DNA of 64,000 bases. It comes from Akanthomyces muscarius. Taxonomy: Eukaryota > Ascomycota > Sordariomycetes > Hypocreales > Cordycipitaceae. Positions within the stretch are counted from its first letter, which is position 1; the number at the start of each line of letters is the position of its first letter. Location of the stretch: assembly GCF_028009165.1 (NCBI RefSeq), contig NC_079245.1:2790001-2854000 (forward strand). Reading direction: 5' to 3'. The translations under genes were made by a program, and so were the position numbers. Below, one piece after another: positions 46,001 to 58,098 of the stretch. The notes beneath the pieces are model-generated. The model searched no databases and was not told the origin of the DNA. It worked only from the letters and a program-made list of their open reading frames with translations.

Positions 46001-49000
46001 TGTAAATGCCATCCTTGGACAGCTGTCCGGGAACGGCTAGTGCACGTCTGTTGGAGTGGATCCAGGCCTCCTGTGCCGGCTTGACATTACTGGTAGATGC
46101 TGGTACGACTGCGAATACCAGCCTACATTGGCTGCCATTGCTGACAGCTCCGTTTGCGGTTCCTGGCAACATTATGCAAAATATGCACGCTCGTATCAGG
46201 GCAAGCCACACTTGATAAACAACCAGCCAATCTCTTGCTCTCGCCATCAACCCGCCGAGGGAACAATGGCGACTCTGAAACACGGTCATTGCCACGCACG
46301 GCGGCCTGCAAATAACTAACCCAAGCAAGCCTCGGGCGGCCGGTTCCTGCAGCTGTCCAGGGCGGGCCCAGGCAAAGGAAAAATACATTGCCTGGAAGGC
46401 CCGGAACGGCCGTCTCAGCAAGCAACTGCACGATTCCTACGCCAATCCGCACATAGAAGGAAATCAGGCCAGGTCACAAACACTACGTATACTAAGTTAT
46501 GTATAACATCGATATGTACTGGTAGTTATTCAACTCAACATCGTTTGCTCTCTCGGCGTCGACCTGGCTTGCTCTCGCTCTGTTCTTTTCTGTGGAGCAG
46601 CATTGAGTCGGCGCCGCTCGGCACTCTGACTGGGCCAAACCGACAGCCCCTGTTCAGCGCAGTCGCCCTGCTGCATTAGTGGATCAGCCAGCTCCAAAGC
46701 TGCCTGCAGTGCACTTTGAGCAATTTACAGGCTTCAACCTCTGGTCTCTCTGACTCCTCCGTGCGTCTTAACATTTCAGTAGTGACACCACCATGCACGC
46801 CTGTTAGCAGCCCCATCTTCCCATGACACCACCATCTCCTCTCCCAGCAACGTGACTTTTTGCATCTGCACGCCATCCAGGCACCAACCTCTCCCTTGCC
46901 TCCATCTCCCCAAACTTCTCAATCCGCCGATGGCCATTATCAGGCAACCATTTGCACCTCGACTGTTGCAAGTTGCAACCAAGCGCAGCGGCATGAATCC
47001 TTGGCTCCATCCGAATCATCCCACCACCATCATTTAGAGTTTGCACCCACCTTGACCCGATAGTCATCTATACAGCCAGGCACATGCTCTCCCTCACAGT
47101 CACTTCTTGGCCTATCAGTACTGAGCAGCTTCACACTGCACGGCCATGCCCTATCGGCCACAGTCCGCATCTGCTGTAGCCGATCCAATTCTCGCTACCT
47201 GAGCAGTGACAATGTCACTGGAGCATCAATACTCGTTAATTTCAGCAGTTTCCGCCGCTGGCCTGACAAGCTGTACACTGACGCCTGAACCATTACCAGC
47301 ACCTCGAATTCTGAGACACGCGCGGCTTTCTCTGATCTCGTTGTCTTGTCTCCACGCCCAGCACCACCAAAGCGCTTGCTTTGTTGCCTCCCTGCTGTGT
47401 CCAATTCAAATCCAAAACCGCGTATACGCTCCCGTCTGCTGCGCAGCCTGTACATCTCGCGGAGTGCGCAATCTAGCATCTGATGCGATGGATCATGGAC
47501 ATGGGTTCATCGCCCTCCTTGCCGCACCAGCCAAAACTAAACCTAAATGGCTTTTTAGTACCGAGATGGTCGACTTTTACAGCTGCACAGGCATTCGCCT
47601 CGGTGCTTCTGCGTGACATGGCATCTCGTCCATCCAATGCCTTCCAGTCGTCATGCGACCACAACCTTTGATTTTGCCCCAACCATTTGGCTTCTTCATC
47701 CCTCGTAGCACATTTCCGTTTACTTTCACTCTCTATCATCTGCCATGGCATGAAAGACCGACGCCTTGAGGCTATGCCAGCAAAATTCAACCTGAGCGGT
47801 TTGCACAAGTAAGTGAACATTATTAGGCAAAGTCAGGGGTGGCTCATCCGCTTCACAGCTGGCTAGCCACCAAACACGCCGGGCCAGCGCATTGCTAGCA
47901 TCGAGCACCAAAGGAATTCCTGGATGCGAGGTGTGGCACCCCTGGCCAGCGCCCCTCAGCCGTCCAGCCGGCCAACAAATGAAATCGCTCTCCAGCAACT
48001 TGGGAAGCTTGTGGAGGACGAGTAGTTTGACACTAAAATAGTGCCTTTTTTTCGACGACTGACTTTGCTGCCCGCATCCTAAGCTCTTGAAGTTTGACCT
48101 GCGGGAATTCTCTTGCCTCCCTGCCGCCGTATTCGCAAGTGACATGCAGCTCTGTCTTGAATACGGTAGCCCTCGTCATGGAAGCCATGTGGTGCCAGTA
48201 CAGTTTCCGCTCAACTGCAAATATCCCCCTAGAGGCCAGCATGCTCCTCTATCAGTAGTATTCTCTGTGCCTTTCAGTTGGTGGGGCACCAGCTTTTATC
48301 GGATGAGTGCCAAGGTGTCTACAGACTACCGGTGGTCTTGCAGTCAATGGTGGTCTAACTACTCGTACAGATCTGTGGCGCCTTCCATTGGGAAACTAAC
48401 TGACGTGCTATCCGAAATGGACTAGCAACTTTTTCTGGCCACAATAGGGTCACAGCAATGACAGAAAGAACTAGGGCACAAAGTAAGAATCACAGCCTAT
48501 CCTCAACCCTGGCGCCTTGCAAGTCAGAAGCTCAACAGGAGTTTAGGAGCTACAAGGTCTTGTCCCACGACCGACAACCGGGAAGCCAGACTATGCTGTC
48601 TTTTCAAAACTGGCGCATTATGTTTGAAGCCGCGCCAAGACTTCTACTTACTCTACGCTCAGTGTTCCGTGTTGGGGGAGCAAATAGCGCCACCCTGGCA
48701 ATGCAGCCGAGCGCTGCTTACAGCGCTGGCTTGCTTTGGGTCACGCCGGCCGAGACCAACTACTGTTGCTTCGACGCGACAGAGTTGGCCTTGGCCATCT
48801 ACACTTGGCCAGGCGAACAGTACCAACGACAATCCTAGCCAATTGTCTCGTACGGAATGATACATCGCACCCAGCTCATCAATTGATGGTTTTTGTATAC
48901 CAACCAGTGCGAGCAGACTCGCCGGTGCCGGCTGTCGGCGAGGCAAAATTGCTTAGTCAGGAATTCCATGTCGTAAACGCTGTCGCCTGCCAGGCGACAG

Positions 49001-49188
49001 CTGTCTGCATCATCCAGTCGTGGAGATTGCTGTTTGCCATCTCCAAGGGTCTGTAGCGTAAAATACTACTCATTCGTTCGCTTCATTGGCTTTTTCAGCG
49101 TTTTTCATGTTAAGCGTAACATTGCCGCATTGCTTATGAACATCACTTCAGCATTTTACCCCCGCGCAAACGCCTTCGTCGGACCGTG
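43045..49188. other. 6-kb region without a supported gene
   Basis: Unusually long for this gene-dense window. Frames of up to 233 codons exist (for example 45020-45682 and 45720-46421 on the minus strand) but read as Cys/Arg/Ser-rich non-protein sequence with no known domain. No transposase, reverse transcriptase or terminal repeat was recognised. The left part may be a long promoter and leader of the RRM gene. Confidence 0.5.
44615..44665. repeat. tactgg-type short repeat
   Basis: Imperfect copies of ggtactgggtactggtac over about 50 bp, upstream of the RRM gene. Confidence 0.7.
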
Positions 49189-52100
49189 ATGGCTGCGTCG
49201 TCCACAGAGAAAAAAGAGCTGCAGCTCGTCGAGACTGTCGAGTTCAGAATTTTGGGTGTCGCCAACAAGGAGCAAAAGCTTCATGAGCTTCTACAGCGCT
49301 ATCTGGCGCCTCTTATATTGAAGGCCGCCAGCGACCATGCCAGTGTTCGCGGGAGGGTACGCAGACCTGGCCCTGATATAATTGCGAAATATTCTAACAT
49401 GGCGCAAGGTTATCCAAATATTGACTCGTCTCAAAACTTTTATTCAGCCGCCACAGTATGTAACACCAAGCTGTGGCCCATGACTAGTTGCTTACCAGCC
49501 ACAGAGTCATCTTGCCTGTCAAGGCGCTGCTGGAGCAGTACAAGACAACCGACTCTATTGTCATCAAGCAGCTGGATCTCTCCTTCATATTGCACAGCCT
49601 CGATCGCATCGATGTGGAGGATCGGCGGGATCTACTTCCTGTCGCACTCAAAGGCCTCGTGGCAGACCAAAATCAGCCGCGGGCAGCGACCATGATCAAC
49701 ATCATCCTCCGACTGATTCTAGACATGAGAATACCGCCGCGTGGGAGCAAAGATGATGAAGCCTTCAGGAAGGCCCTTGGACTCGAAGACGCTGCTGATG
49801 CCAAGTATCTCGCCTACGTGCTCGGCATCTTCCTTCGACTCCGAGCCACATCGGGCTCTCAGACGTTGGCCCAGTCCAATGCCACACTTACGAGCTCGGA
49901 GCTAGCTCTTTTCCCTGCCGAAAGCTCAGACATGGAAAAGATTCTTCGCCGCATATCTGAGCTCAAAGTCAAAGTGGTCACCTTGTTCGCAAGTGCCGCC
50001 TTTACCGACGAAGAGAAGTTCCTGCCTGCCCTCTATGCCGCTGCCAGCTTTGACGGCAGAGTCGCCTCTACGGGCGATGAGATCATAAAGAGAACCTCCG
50101 TCTCGTTGGAAGACCAAGCACTCGTACAGCGCCTGTTTGCTGCCCATGCTGTGCTCCCCGCCGCCAATCGTACTCGAATCCTCGGCATGCTGACCAAATC
50201 GGCCATTTCGACAACCATGACAGACAATATCATGAACGTCGTGACACTCGACTTTATGCCTGTAGAGGAAGGGTCGCCTTCCAACGCGTTACAGCCATCG
50301 AGCACTCTAGAACGAACTAAGCTTCACAAGGCGCTATTTCAATACCTTTCCTGGGTTGCCCAGATTGGCCCCTCCAAGCAAGATTTCACGATTGGGCCGC
50401 AGCTCATTCAAAAGATGCGCGAATACGTTGAAAGCCAAGGCTGGCCTGTCGGCGAATCCGGCACCGCTGATGAAATTAACCTCCGATCGCGCGCGTACGA
50501 GACGATTGGGCTGCTGGCCCGCAGTTCGGACATGTCAACAGATGACAAGCTCAACCTAGCGGCTTGGCTCTTCCGCTCACTTTCAGAAGATTCTACCAAC
50601 GACGCCATCGTCAACATCGACGGCGCTATTTCCAGCCTGACCGCGAATATTGATCCCAAAGACACGGCCGGCAACATGATGCTCAGAACCATGTTGCTCA
50701 CGTATATGTCGCTGACTGACGAGCCTCCAGCCGTTCGCAGCACCCGCCATGCCGTTGTCAAGTGGGCGAACCAATGCCTCCCGTTCTCCGATGTATACGC
50801 CCGGTGGATCGACATTCTGGCCATCGCTGGTCAGTACAACGAACGCAACGATGTCATCGAACAGGGCCATAAAGGCCTTGATCCTTGGACTTATTTAGCT
50901 CACAGCCAGGCTAATACCAAAATGCCTGACTGGAAGGAGATGGCGGTGGCATTTTTTGATTCGCTCATTGAGCCTGCCCCTGTGGCGGATGGAAAGTCCG
51001 TAAATGGGCTGCCGACGCTACCGTTGCGCCCAGTGTTTCAAAACTTTCATGGGTCGCGAATTCTTGCCTTCCCTGTCGCTCTCAAGTACTGCAAGAACCT
51101 CATGCTTCTCTCAGCGCTGAATGACTTCACTGTCCAGCCAGACTGGATGCAAGCTCTGGGTGCACAGCTGAAAAACGACATGACAGCCCAGAATCAAGTT
51201 CGCGCATATCTGCAAAAGGTGGATTCAAAAGAGCTCGTGTTCTATCTCCAAACCTGTCTCGATGGTGCCTTCGTCCAAGACGTGTCCATCGTCGAAGACT
51301 GCATCCGTTGCTTTGTTGAAGTGGCGTCTCTTGCCCCAGCCGAGACCATCGGCCACCTGACTGGGCAGACGATAAATCTACTTTCTCTTGTCAAATCCAA
51401 TAATCGAGAGATTAGAACACTGGCCGCCAAAGCTGTTGGAATACTGGCCGCGCATCCAGTCAATGGTACCGATGCTGTCGCCAATTTCGCAGTCACCCTG
51501 CATAGCTTCTTTGGCAACGCGCAAAGAAAGGCTGGCCCTGATCTGAATGCTGCAGAAGGTGCATTGATGGCATTTGGTCATTTACTGTCTCGTTGTGTCT
51601 ATTACAACCGCGACCTGCCACAAACTACGTATCCACTGTCGTATTTGTCGGATGAATCAACACCACTTTCACTTTTCGAGGCAGCTTTGGACTCGTTCGC
51701 TCAACTCTGGTCTGCTAAGCTGTCTGTGCCTTCGTCTGACGGCGATCACAGCTTGGAAGTGATTATCAAGAAACTCTCGGCACAGGCCAAGAAGGGCAAC
51801 GAGCGTGCCATTGCCGCGCTTGGCCGCCTCGCATCTGCGATTGACGTCGGCCAAATCGAGGGCACCACCTCTGACGCTCCAGAATGGGAGCAAGGCACAC
51901 TGGGCACTATACTCACAGGGCTGTTTGCACTTCACGAACTAAAGCAGGTCGAAATCCACTTCACCGTGGGAGAGGCCGTCACAGCGGCCATTGCTCGATG
52001 GGACTCTGATCAAGTCAAACTGGGCATAGACGTGGAGTGCCGGGGCAATGGGTTTCAAAGCAAGGCGCTGGGAACCATCATCTCCGCCGTTCTTGGTAAG

Positions 52101-54755
52101 CTGTTCGCTGACTGCAAAGGCACCAAACCATCACTTCTTAAAGCGTCCGGAATCTGGCTATTTTGTATTGTTCAATACTGCTCGCACATTGAACAGGTTC
52201 AGTCCCGTCTACGAGAGGCCCAGGCTGCCTTTATGCGCCTGCTGAACGCGCGCGATGAGCTTGTGCAGGAAACAGCCTCCCGTGGTCTGTCCCTCGTCTA
52301 CGAAAGGGGCGATGCCGATCTCAAGTCCGCACTGGTTAAGGACCTTGTGTCGGCTTTCACTGGATCTAGCACCCAGCTCAAGGTAGAGGAAGACACGGAG
52401 CTGTTTGAGCCTGGTGCTCTGCCTACTGGAGAAGGAAGCTCCATTACATCATACAAGGACATCGTCAGCCTCGCAAACGAAGTCGGTGATCAGCGCTTGG
52501 TGTACAAATTCATGTCTCTTGCTGCCAACGCCGCAACTTGGTCAACCCGATCTGCTTTTGGCCGTTTTGGTCTGAGCAATATTCTTTCAGAATCCGAGGT
52601 CGACCCAAAATTGTACCCAAAGCTTTACAGATACCGTTTCGACCCAAACTCCAATGTCCAACGATCCATGGACGACATTTGGAAGTCTTTAGTCAAAGAT
52701 TCGAATGCCACAATAGACCAGCATTTTGACGCCATCATGGAGGATTTGTTAAAGAGCATCCTAGGTCGCGAGTGGCGCATGCGAGAAGCCAGCTGCGCCG
52801 CCGTTGCCGAACTTGTCCATGGCCGGCCATTTGTTCAATATGAGAAATACTATCGGGATATTTGGACGGCAGCGCTCAAGGTTCTTGATGATGTGAAAGG
52901 TAGTGTCCGCGAAGCGGCACTGAAGCTCTGCATGGGCCTTTCAAATGGCCTTGTGCGCCAGCTGGAGGAGAGCAACCACAGCGCAGCCGCCAAGGCCATG
53001 ATGAAGGAAGCACTTCCCTTCCTGCTATCCGAGAAGGGCATCGAAAATACCGTGCAAGACGTGCAAATCTTTGCCACTATTACTGTCATGAAGGTTTGCA
53101 AGCACGGTGGTGCTTCTTTGCGGCCATTTATTCCCGAGATTGTCTTTCACATGCTCGGCTTGTTGAGCACGATTGAGCCACAGCAAGTCAACTGGCACTA
53201 CCAGCGAGCCGGTGAAGAAAGTCGTGACCAAATCGACAAGCTTCGATCGCAAATGGTGAATCAGTCTCCCATCTCTGAGGCTATCGAAAACTGCTTGCGC
53301 TTTATAGACGCCGACGTCATGCTGCAATTGGCGCCAAAGCTCGAGGCCACCATCAAGAGCGCTATCGGTATGCCTACCAAGATTGGATGTAGTCGTGTAC
53401 TGACTACACTATTTACGCGACACACCAACGACATCAAGCCACTGTCAAGCAAATTCCTAAAGCTGCTTGAAAAGCAGACTCTGGATAAGAATGACGAAGT
53501 CAGCCAGGCATACGCCAGAGCAGCTGCTTACATTATGCGGGCAGTGGGAGATGCTGATAGACGGCGCTTCTGCAGCGGCTTGGTGGAGTTGTACTTCAAT
53601 GGCGAGGACGAGAGCCGCCGCCAAAAAATATCAGATGTCGTAGTCTCCTTGGCTAAGATCTCGCCCGACCACTTCTCTAGCCAAGAAGCCGACCTGCTGC
53701 CTTTTGCATATCTTGGGTCTCATGATACGGACGAGTATACCAGCAAAGTCTTCAAGGAGGTTTGGACCCAGCATGCCGGCAGTAGCCGCACTGTCATGCG
53801 ATACATCCCAGAGATTGTTGCATTGGTTGAGCGCTGTCTAGCCACCACGCAATGGGCACTCAGACACACAGGCGCATTCACAATTGCTGCCATGGTCTCA
53901 GACGTTGTTAGTGCAACCAACACGACAGGTGGTATTGGTGAACCCAACTGCAAAGCTCTCTGGCCTGTCTTTGACAAGGCGCTAGCACTCAAGACGTTTC
54001 CCGGCAAGGAAAAGGTGCTGGCGTCGTTTCCCAAATTTGTCGAGAGTGGCCCCGTATTCTGGCGAAACAATGAGGAGGTTGCTGCGCAGATGAAAAAGGT
54101 GGCTATCAGAGAAGCAAAGCGCAACAATGACGAATATCGACCACACGCATTTCACAGCCTGTGGGAGTTTGCCCAAGCAAGAAGTGACCTGGACCTGCTG
54201 AGCGAGATAACCGACATTGTGACTCCGCACCTGGATGCTTTTATCGACGAAGATAAAATGGACGTGGACTCCAAGGAGGACAAGAGTCCGGACACGGCGC
54301 AGAACGGCGTCGAGGCCATAGCGCGCGGCTACACGCGGGCGTCGACACGGGATGTTGCTGCTGTTGCTGCATCTGTCATCAAGACGCTGCAGCCATACCT
54401 CTCCCACGACAAATTCGGCTCCATCAAGCGCGAAGTGTGGTACAAGTGCGTCACCGACTTTATGACAGAGGCTGTCGAACTGAAGAGCGCAACGAACGCG
54501 ACGGACAACGCTGCCACGTTCTCAAAGTACCTGGAGAGCCTGGACCTAAACAAGGCGGAGACCGGCACGCATCCGCAGCGCGTGCAGCGCATAGACGCAC
54601 TGGCGGCAGCGCTCAAGGCGCAGGCGGCTGGTGTGTTTGTGATGACAGCAGACGGGAAGAGAAAGCTTCGTGAGCTGGTGGAGCGGGCTATTCAGGAGGA
54701 GAGGGCGACGGATTTGCAGCGGCTGTGGAAAAGAATTCTGGATGAGCTAGCTTAG
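49189..54755 (+). CDS. ECM29: Proteasome adaptor and scaffold protein ECM29
   Basis: ECM29 is a very long HEAT-repeat protein that tethers the 19S cap to the 20S core of the proteasome and monitors faulty assemblies. Exons 49189-49356, 49409-49455 (47 nt) and 49505-54755 (introns 49357-49408 and 49456-49504) give 1,821 aa, the expected size. The start is the ATG at 49189 (MAASSTEKKELQLVETVEFRILGVANKEQKL), where the typical Ecm29 N-terminus begins. The small exon encodes VIQILTRLKTFIQPP and joins ILPVKALLEQYK. The rest is helical HEAT-like repeat throughout, with segments such as WRMREASCAAVAELVHGRPF and GSVREAALKLCMGLSN. The frame is uninterrupted over 5.2 kb. It ends 179 bp before the converging UstYa-like gene. 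Confidence 0.95.
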
Positions 54756-54934
54756 GGCTCATAGCACATAGAAGTACATAAAATGCATTTTATAAAAGAG
54801 GATTCATCACACGTTTGGCCTCCTCGAAGTTTTTGCGCACATTGTTACAACCGTCTAACAAAGTCACCTACCTAAGGCGCTGGACTCCGGGACTTCTAGC
54901 TTCTGAGATACTCTTTGCCATGCCCCCTCCCTCT

Positions 54935-55961
54935 TCACTCTTCATTCCCTTGTGCACGCCGCTTCTCGTCCACCGGATACGACACCCCTAGCGTCGGATG
55001 CTGCAGGATGCTCCCCTCGAGCGACTCGACGCTCCTCCCGCGCGACCAGTCCACGATGCGGTCCCACCTCGTGCACTGGTGCGTCGTCGCAAACGTCGGC
55101 CACGGCACGCGCACGTCGTCGCGCCACTGGTACGTGTGCAGCGCCACGTCGCCGTGGCACATGAGCACCTGCCGCAGCAGGTCCAGGCAGTGCTCGACGT
55201 GTGCGCGGTCCACCTCGGGCCGGTTAGGGCTCGTGTAGTACGCCGGGTAGAGGGCCTTGCGCGCGCGGTTGACGCAGTGCAGCGTGTGGTAGACGTCGAG
55301 CGTCACGAGGTGGCTGTCGCCGGAGGGGGTGTCGTGGAGGGCCACCGAGGTGAGGTTGGCGACGAGAAGCTCGGCGGAGGAGACGCGGATGTTGTTGTCT
55401 GCTTTCTGTCGTCAGCGGAAGTGCGTGCTGGGAAAGCAGCGGGGTGAAGAAGGAGAAGAAGAAGAAGAGGGAGAAGGAGAAGAAGAAGAAGAAGAAGAAG
55501 AAGAAGACGGACATTGGAGGAGTTCGTCCCAAGCTGCGTCTATCGTGGGGCTGGGCTCGCCTCGGTACTTGCTGGTTGAGTTGTCGAGGTTGTGCGTTAT
55601 GGTCAGCGTCTCGTACTCGACGGCCTTTTGCGCGGGTGCTGCGAGAACAAAGTTAGCCCAACTACTTGCCTTTTCATCATGCGCAAGTGACAAAAGGCTT
55701 ACACGAGATCATGCCCGTCTCGCACGCGCACTTGTGTGCCGCGCGCAGCCGGATGCTCCATGTATAGAGCGCAATGGTCATGGCGGTGTACCATACAATT
55801 GCCACAGCATGTAGCCACGTCTTTACATGTCTGTTTAGTCTTGACCGGGCTGACAACTCCGGTCGCAGAAGCTGTTTCTCTGACGGGTGGAGGTCCTCGC
55901 TGAGGAGGCTTTCCGTGTCTGGCGAGTCTTGGCCACCGATCAGCTCGTGGTCTCTGTGCAT
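54935..55961 (-). CDS. UstYa-like (DUF3328) oxidase A of the RiPP cluster
   Basis: UstYa-family proteins catalyse oxidative cyclisation of core peptides in fungal RiPP pathways such as ustiloxin. Exons on the minus strand: 55703-55961, 55513-55638 and 54935-55398 (introns 55639-55702 and 55399-55512), giving 282 aa. A cytosolic N-terminus with SPDTESLLSEDLHPSEKQLL precedes one membrane helix (WLHAVAIVWYTAMTIALYTW, about 50-70). The lumenal domain contains the conserved AAWDELL and NNIRVSSAEL stretch, then the paired catalytic motifs HTLHC (about 166-170) and HVEHC (about 195-199). The second intron has an unusual GTCCGT donor and contains a (CTT)n tract, but joins WDELLQ to YNNIRVS as the family requires. 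It points toward the stop of ECM29. Confidence 0.85.
55445..55507. repeat. (GAA)n microsatellite inside intron 2 of UstYa-like gene A
   Basis: About 60 bp of gaa/gga triplets on the plus strand. In the gene's sense it is a CTT tract lying within the second intron. Confidence 0.85.
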
Positions 55962-56699
55962 TTTTATGAAGTCACCGCATAGATAAGAATCACACGAATG
56001 GAAATAACAAGTGAAAAAAAGGATATGAGACTTTTCTGACACACAGACTCGAGTAGTATTCACGGTTCTGAATAAGACGGGGTCCTCGGCTGCAACATAG
56101 GATGGCGGCATGCATACATGTATGCATGCTCCCCACCTAGTAGGCCCAACTACCGGCCTGTCGACCCCGACATTCTGGCAGCCTGATTTGCGTGCGCCAC
56201 GATGCATCCTGATCCTTGGCTGTAAGGTTACATCCAAGCCCGCTTCAGAGTGAGCTTCGTTTGTAGATCGTCGCTCTCGTGCATTCGGCTGTGTGTAAGC
56301 TGCCAAAGAGGACAGACTGGCTTGGTGGCGGGGTTGCGTTGCCGTCGTCCATGGGCCTCCGTGTAAGTGAATGGAACAAACTTGCCAGAGTACCCAGGAG
56401 GCGAAGCTTGGCAGTGCAAACCTTTACACGACAAAAAATGATTTCGGGGAGAGCCGCTTCTGAGGACGCAAAAAAATCACAGATCACAGCTATCTTTCTT
56501 TACTATTGTTTGAAGTTTTGTAAAAGTTCGCAAGCTCGCACCTCTTTGTATGACTTGGTAGAACTTCATTTATAAGTCGTACTATGGGGAGATTCTATAT
56601 ATCGTATCTACTACTAGAATTTTGCCATGCTGTAACCAGACCGATCTATGTCGTTCACCTTCCCATGCGATCTCCGCCCGTCGAAGACATGCGAGAGCT
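55962..56699. other. Region between UstYa-like gene A and the precursor gene
   Basis: About 740 bp holding the promoter of oxidase gene A and the 3' UTR of the precursor. No further gene was seen. Confidence 0.5.
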
Positions 56700-56984
56700 T
56701 TACTCCTCGTCCGCAGAACGCTTGCCCCAGCCCACCGGCATGAAGTAGAGAATGTCGGGGTTCTTGGCATTGGCCTCGGGCTGCTTGGCGGCATCTACCT
56801 CGCCACGCTTCTCAATAGCCATCTCGGTGCGTTTCTCAGCATTCTCCGCAGAACGCTTGCCCCAGCCAACGGGCATAAAGTAGAGGATGTCGGGGTTCTT
56901 TGCAGCCTGCACGCCCTCGGTGTCGACGGGCGCGGCGAGGGCGGCGCCAAAGAGCGCAAGTGCGATGGGAACAAAGCTCTTCAT
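56700..56984 (-). CDS. Kex2-processed repeat peptide precursor (dikaritin-type RiPP precursor)
   Basis: A 94-aa secreted precursor in one exon, starting at ATG 56984. It has a signal peptide (MKSFVPIALALFGAALA) followed by two identical 19-residue repeats (residues 28-46 and 73-91), each with the core NPDILYFMPVGWG ending in a Lys-Arg Kex2 site at 43-44 and 88-89. Two more KR sites (51-52 and 59-60) cut the spacer. The repeats differ at five bases, all silent, so the peptide itself is under selection. The core has Tyr, Phe and Trp side chains of the kind cross-linked by UstYa-type oxidases, and two such genes flank it. A pheromone precursor is the main alternative, but the usual W-C...C-W pheromone core is missing. 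The final product is unknown to me. Confidence 0.85.
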   Translation of the reverse strand: MKSFVPIALALFGAALAAPVDTEGVQAAKNPDILYFMPVGWGKRSAENAEKRTEMAIEKRGEVDAAKQPEANAKNPDILYFMPVGWGKRSADEE

Positions 56985-58098
56985 GACTTTGAGCAAAGGG
57001 AAAAAAGTTTTTTAGTGGTTTGATTGAATGATTTGCGTTATTGATGAGACTGTTGAGGAGACTGACATCCTGGATCTCTATAGCTATATGTACCTCTCAA
57101 TTGAAGCACTGATTGAAGGCATCTCGGGGCCGCGCAACGTTGCAATACGTTCATTGCTGTGCACAGTGCGGTAAATCAGAGTCAATACTCGTTTCAGTCA
57201 GATGGCTACCTCTTCCTTGTCGCACAAAGCTCCGAGGCTTGCCCATTAGGGTAGAGTATGAGGGATGGACAGCCACAGCCTAGGTTCGGACACTTTTTAC
57301 GTCTTGCCGCCGGCATAGAATATTGATTTACTTATCCCTATCAATTAATTTCTGGAAATCTTCATTAACGATAGTGTCTTTAATAGCGATGGCGACTGCG
57401 GATTGGCCTTGTAGCGTTCGTCTGGTTGAACAAGTTAGCGATGCTAAGTGGCAGCAAGACGATTTCGCAAAGTGCCCGTTACCCAGCAGCCCAATACATG
57501 ATTCAAAATCACAGACTCTATACATTTTACAAAGTAACTCTTAAAAGTCTTCAATTACAGTTCCTCGCCAGCTGCGAGCTGACTTTGTGGCCCAAGTCAG
57601 CACCCTCCGGTGGCTTGCCCCCACCAAAAGACTCCGACGTCGTTTCCCCCGCATGTCAAATTTGCTGCCGAAAACGGTACCAGCCGAACTTTTAATACAA
57701 ATCGATATGCATGTCGTATTTGCTTGGCTTCTCTTCCATGCCAGGCAGTGGAGATCCCTTCTCCTCCCCCGCTGGCATAGCTAGATGGCCGGCAGCAGAT
57801 TCGCTGAAGGTAAGCGTGTGGCTGGGCAGGTCATACGTAGTATGCAATCCTGTCTTTTATTGTCGACTTTTTTTCCTCAAGAAGAAGTCGCCGCACTCAG
57901 CCCGAAAAGTAACGTTTGAGGGGATCCTTCGGCAGCTGCAAGATGGACGCGTAAATGGGCTCGTTCAGAACGCCACGCAATGCGTGCATACGAAGCTGGG
58001 CTGCCCGGCTCGTTCAGCATTCTAGACTTGCAGAAACGCTCAAATTGTTGCTCTCAAGTTCTGTTGTAAATTTTGTGAGCGTATCGCGAATTTTTGAA
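56985..58098. promoter_or_regulatory. Divergent promoter between the precursor and UstYa-like gene B
   Basis: About 1.1 kb between two divergent cluster genes. A TATA-like ATATAGCTATAG (minus strand, near 57076-57090) lies about 100 bp upstream of the precursor ATG. No other gene was recognised. Confidence 0.45.

Noticed and set aside
45020..46421. Two minus-strand frames of 220 and 233 codons
   Set aside because: Both are rich in Cys, Arg, Ser and Leu in a way typical of noncoding DNA, and no motif was recognised.
56700..56984. Alpha-type mating pheromone precursor
   Set aside because: Kex2 sites fit, but the W-C...C-W core typical of Hypocreales pheromones is absent and two UstYa-like genes flank it.
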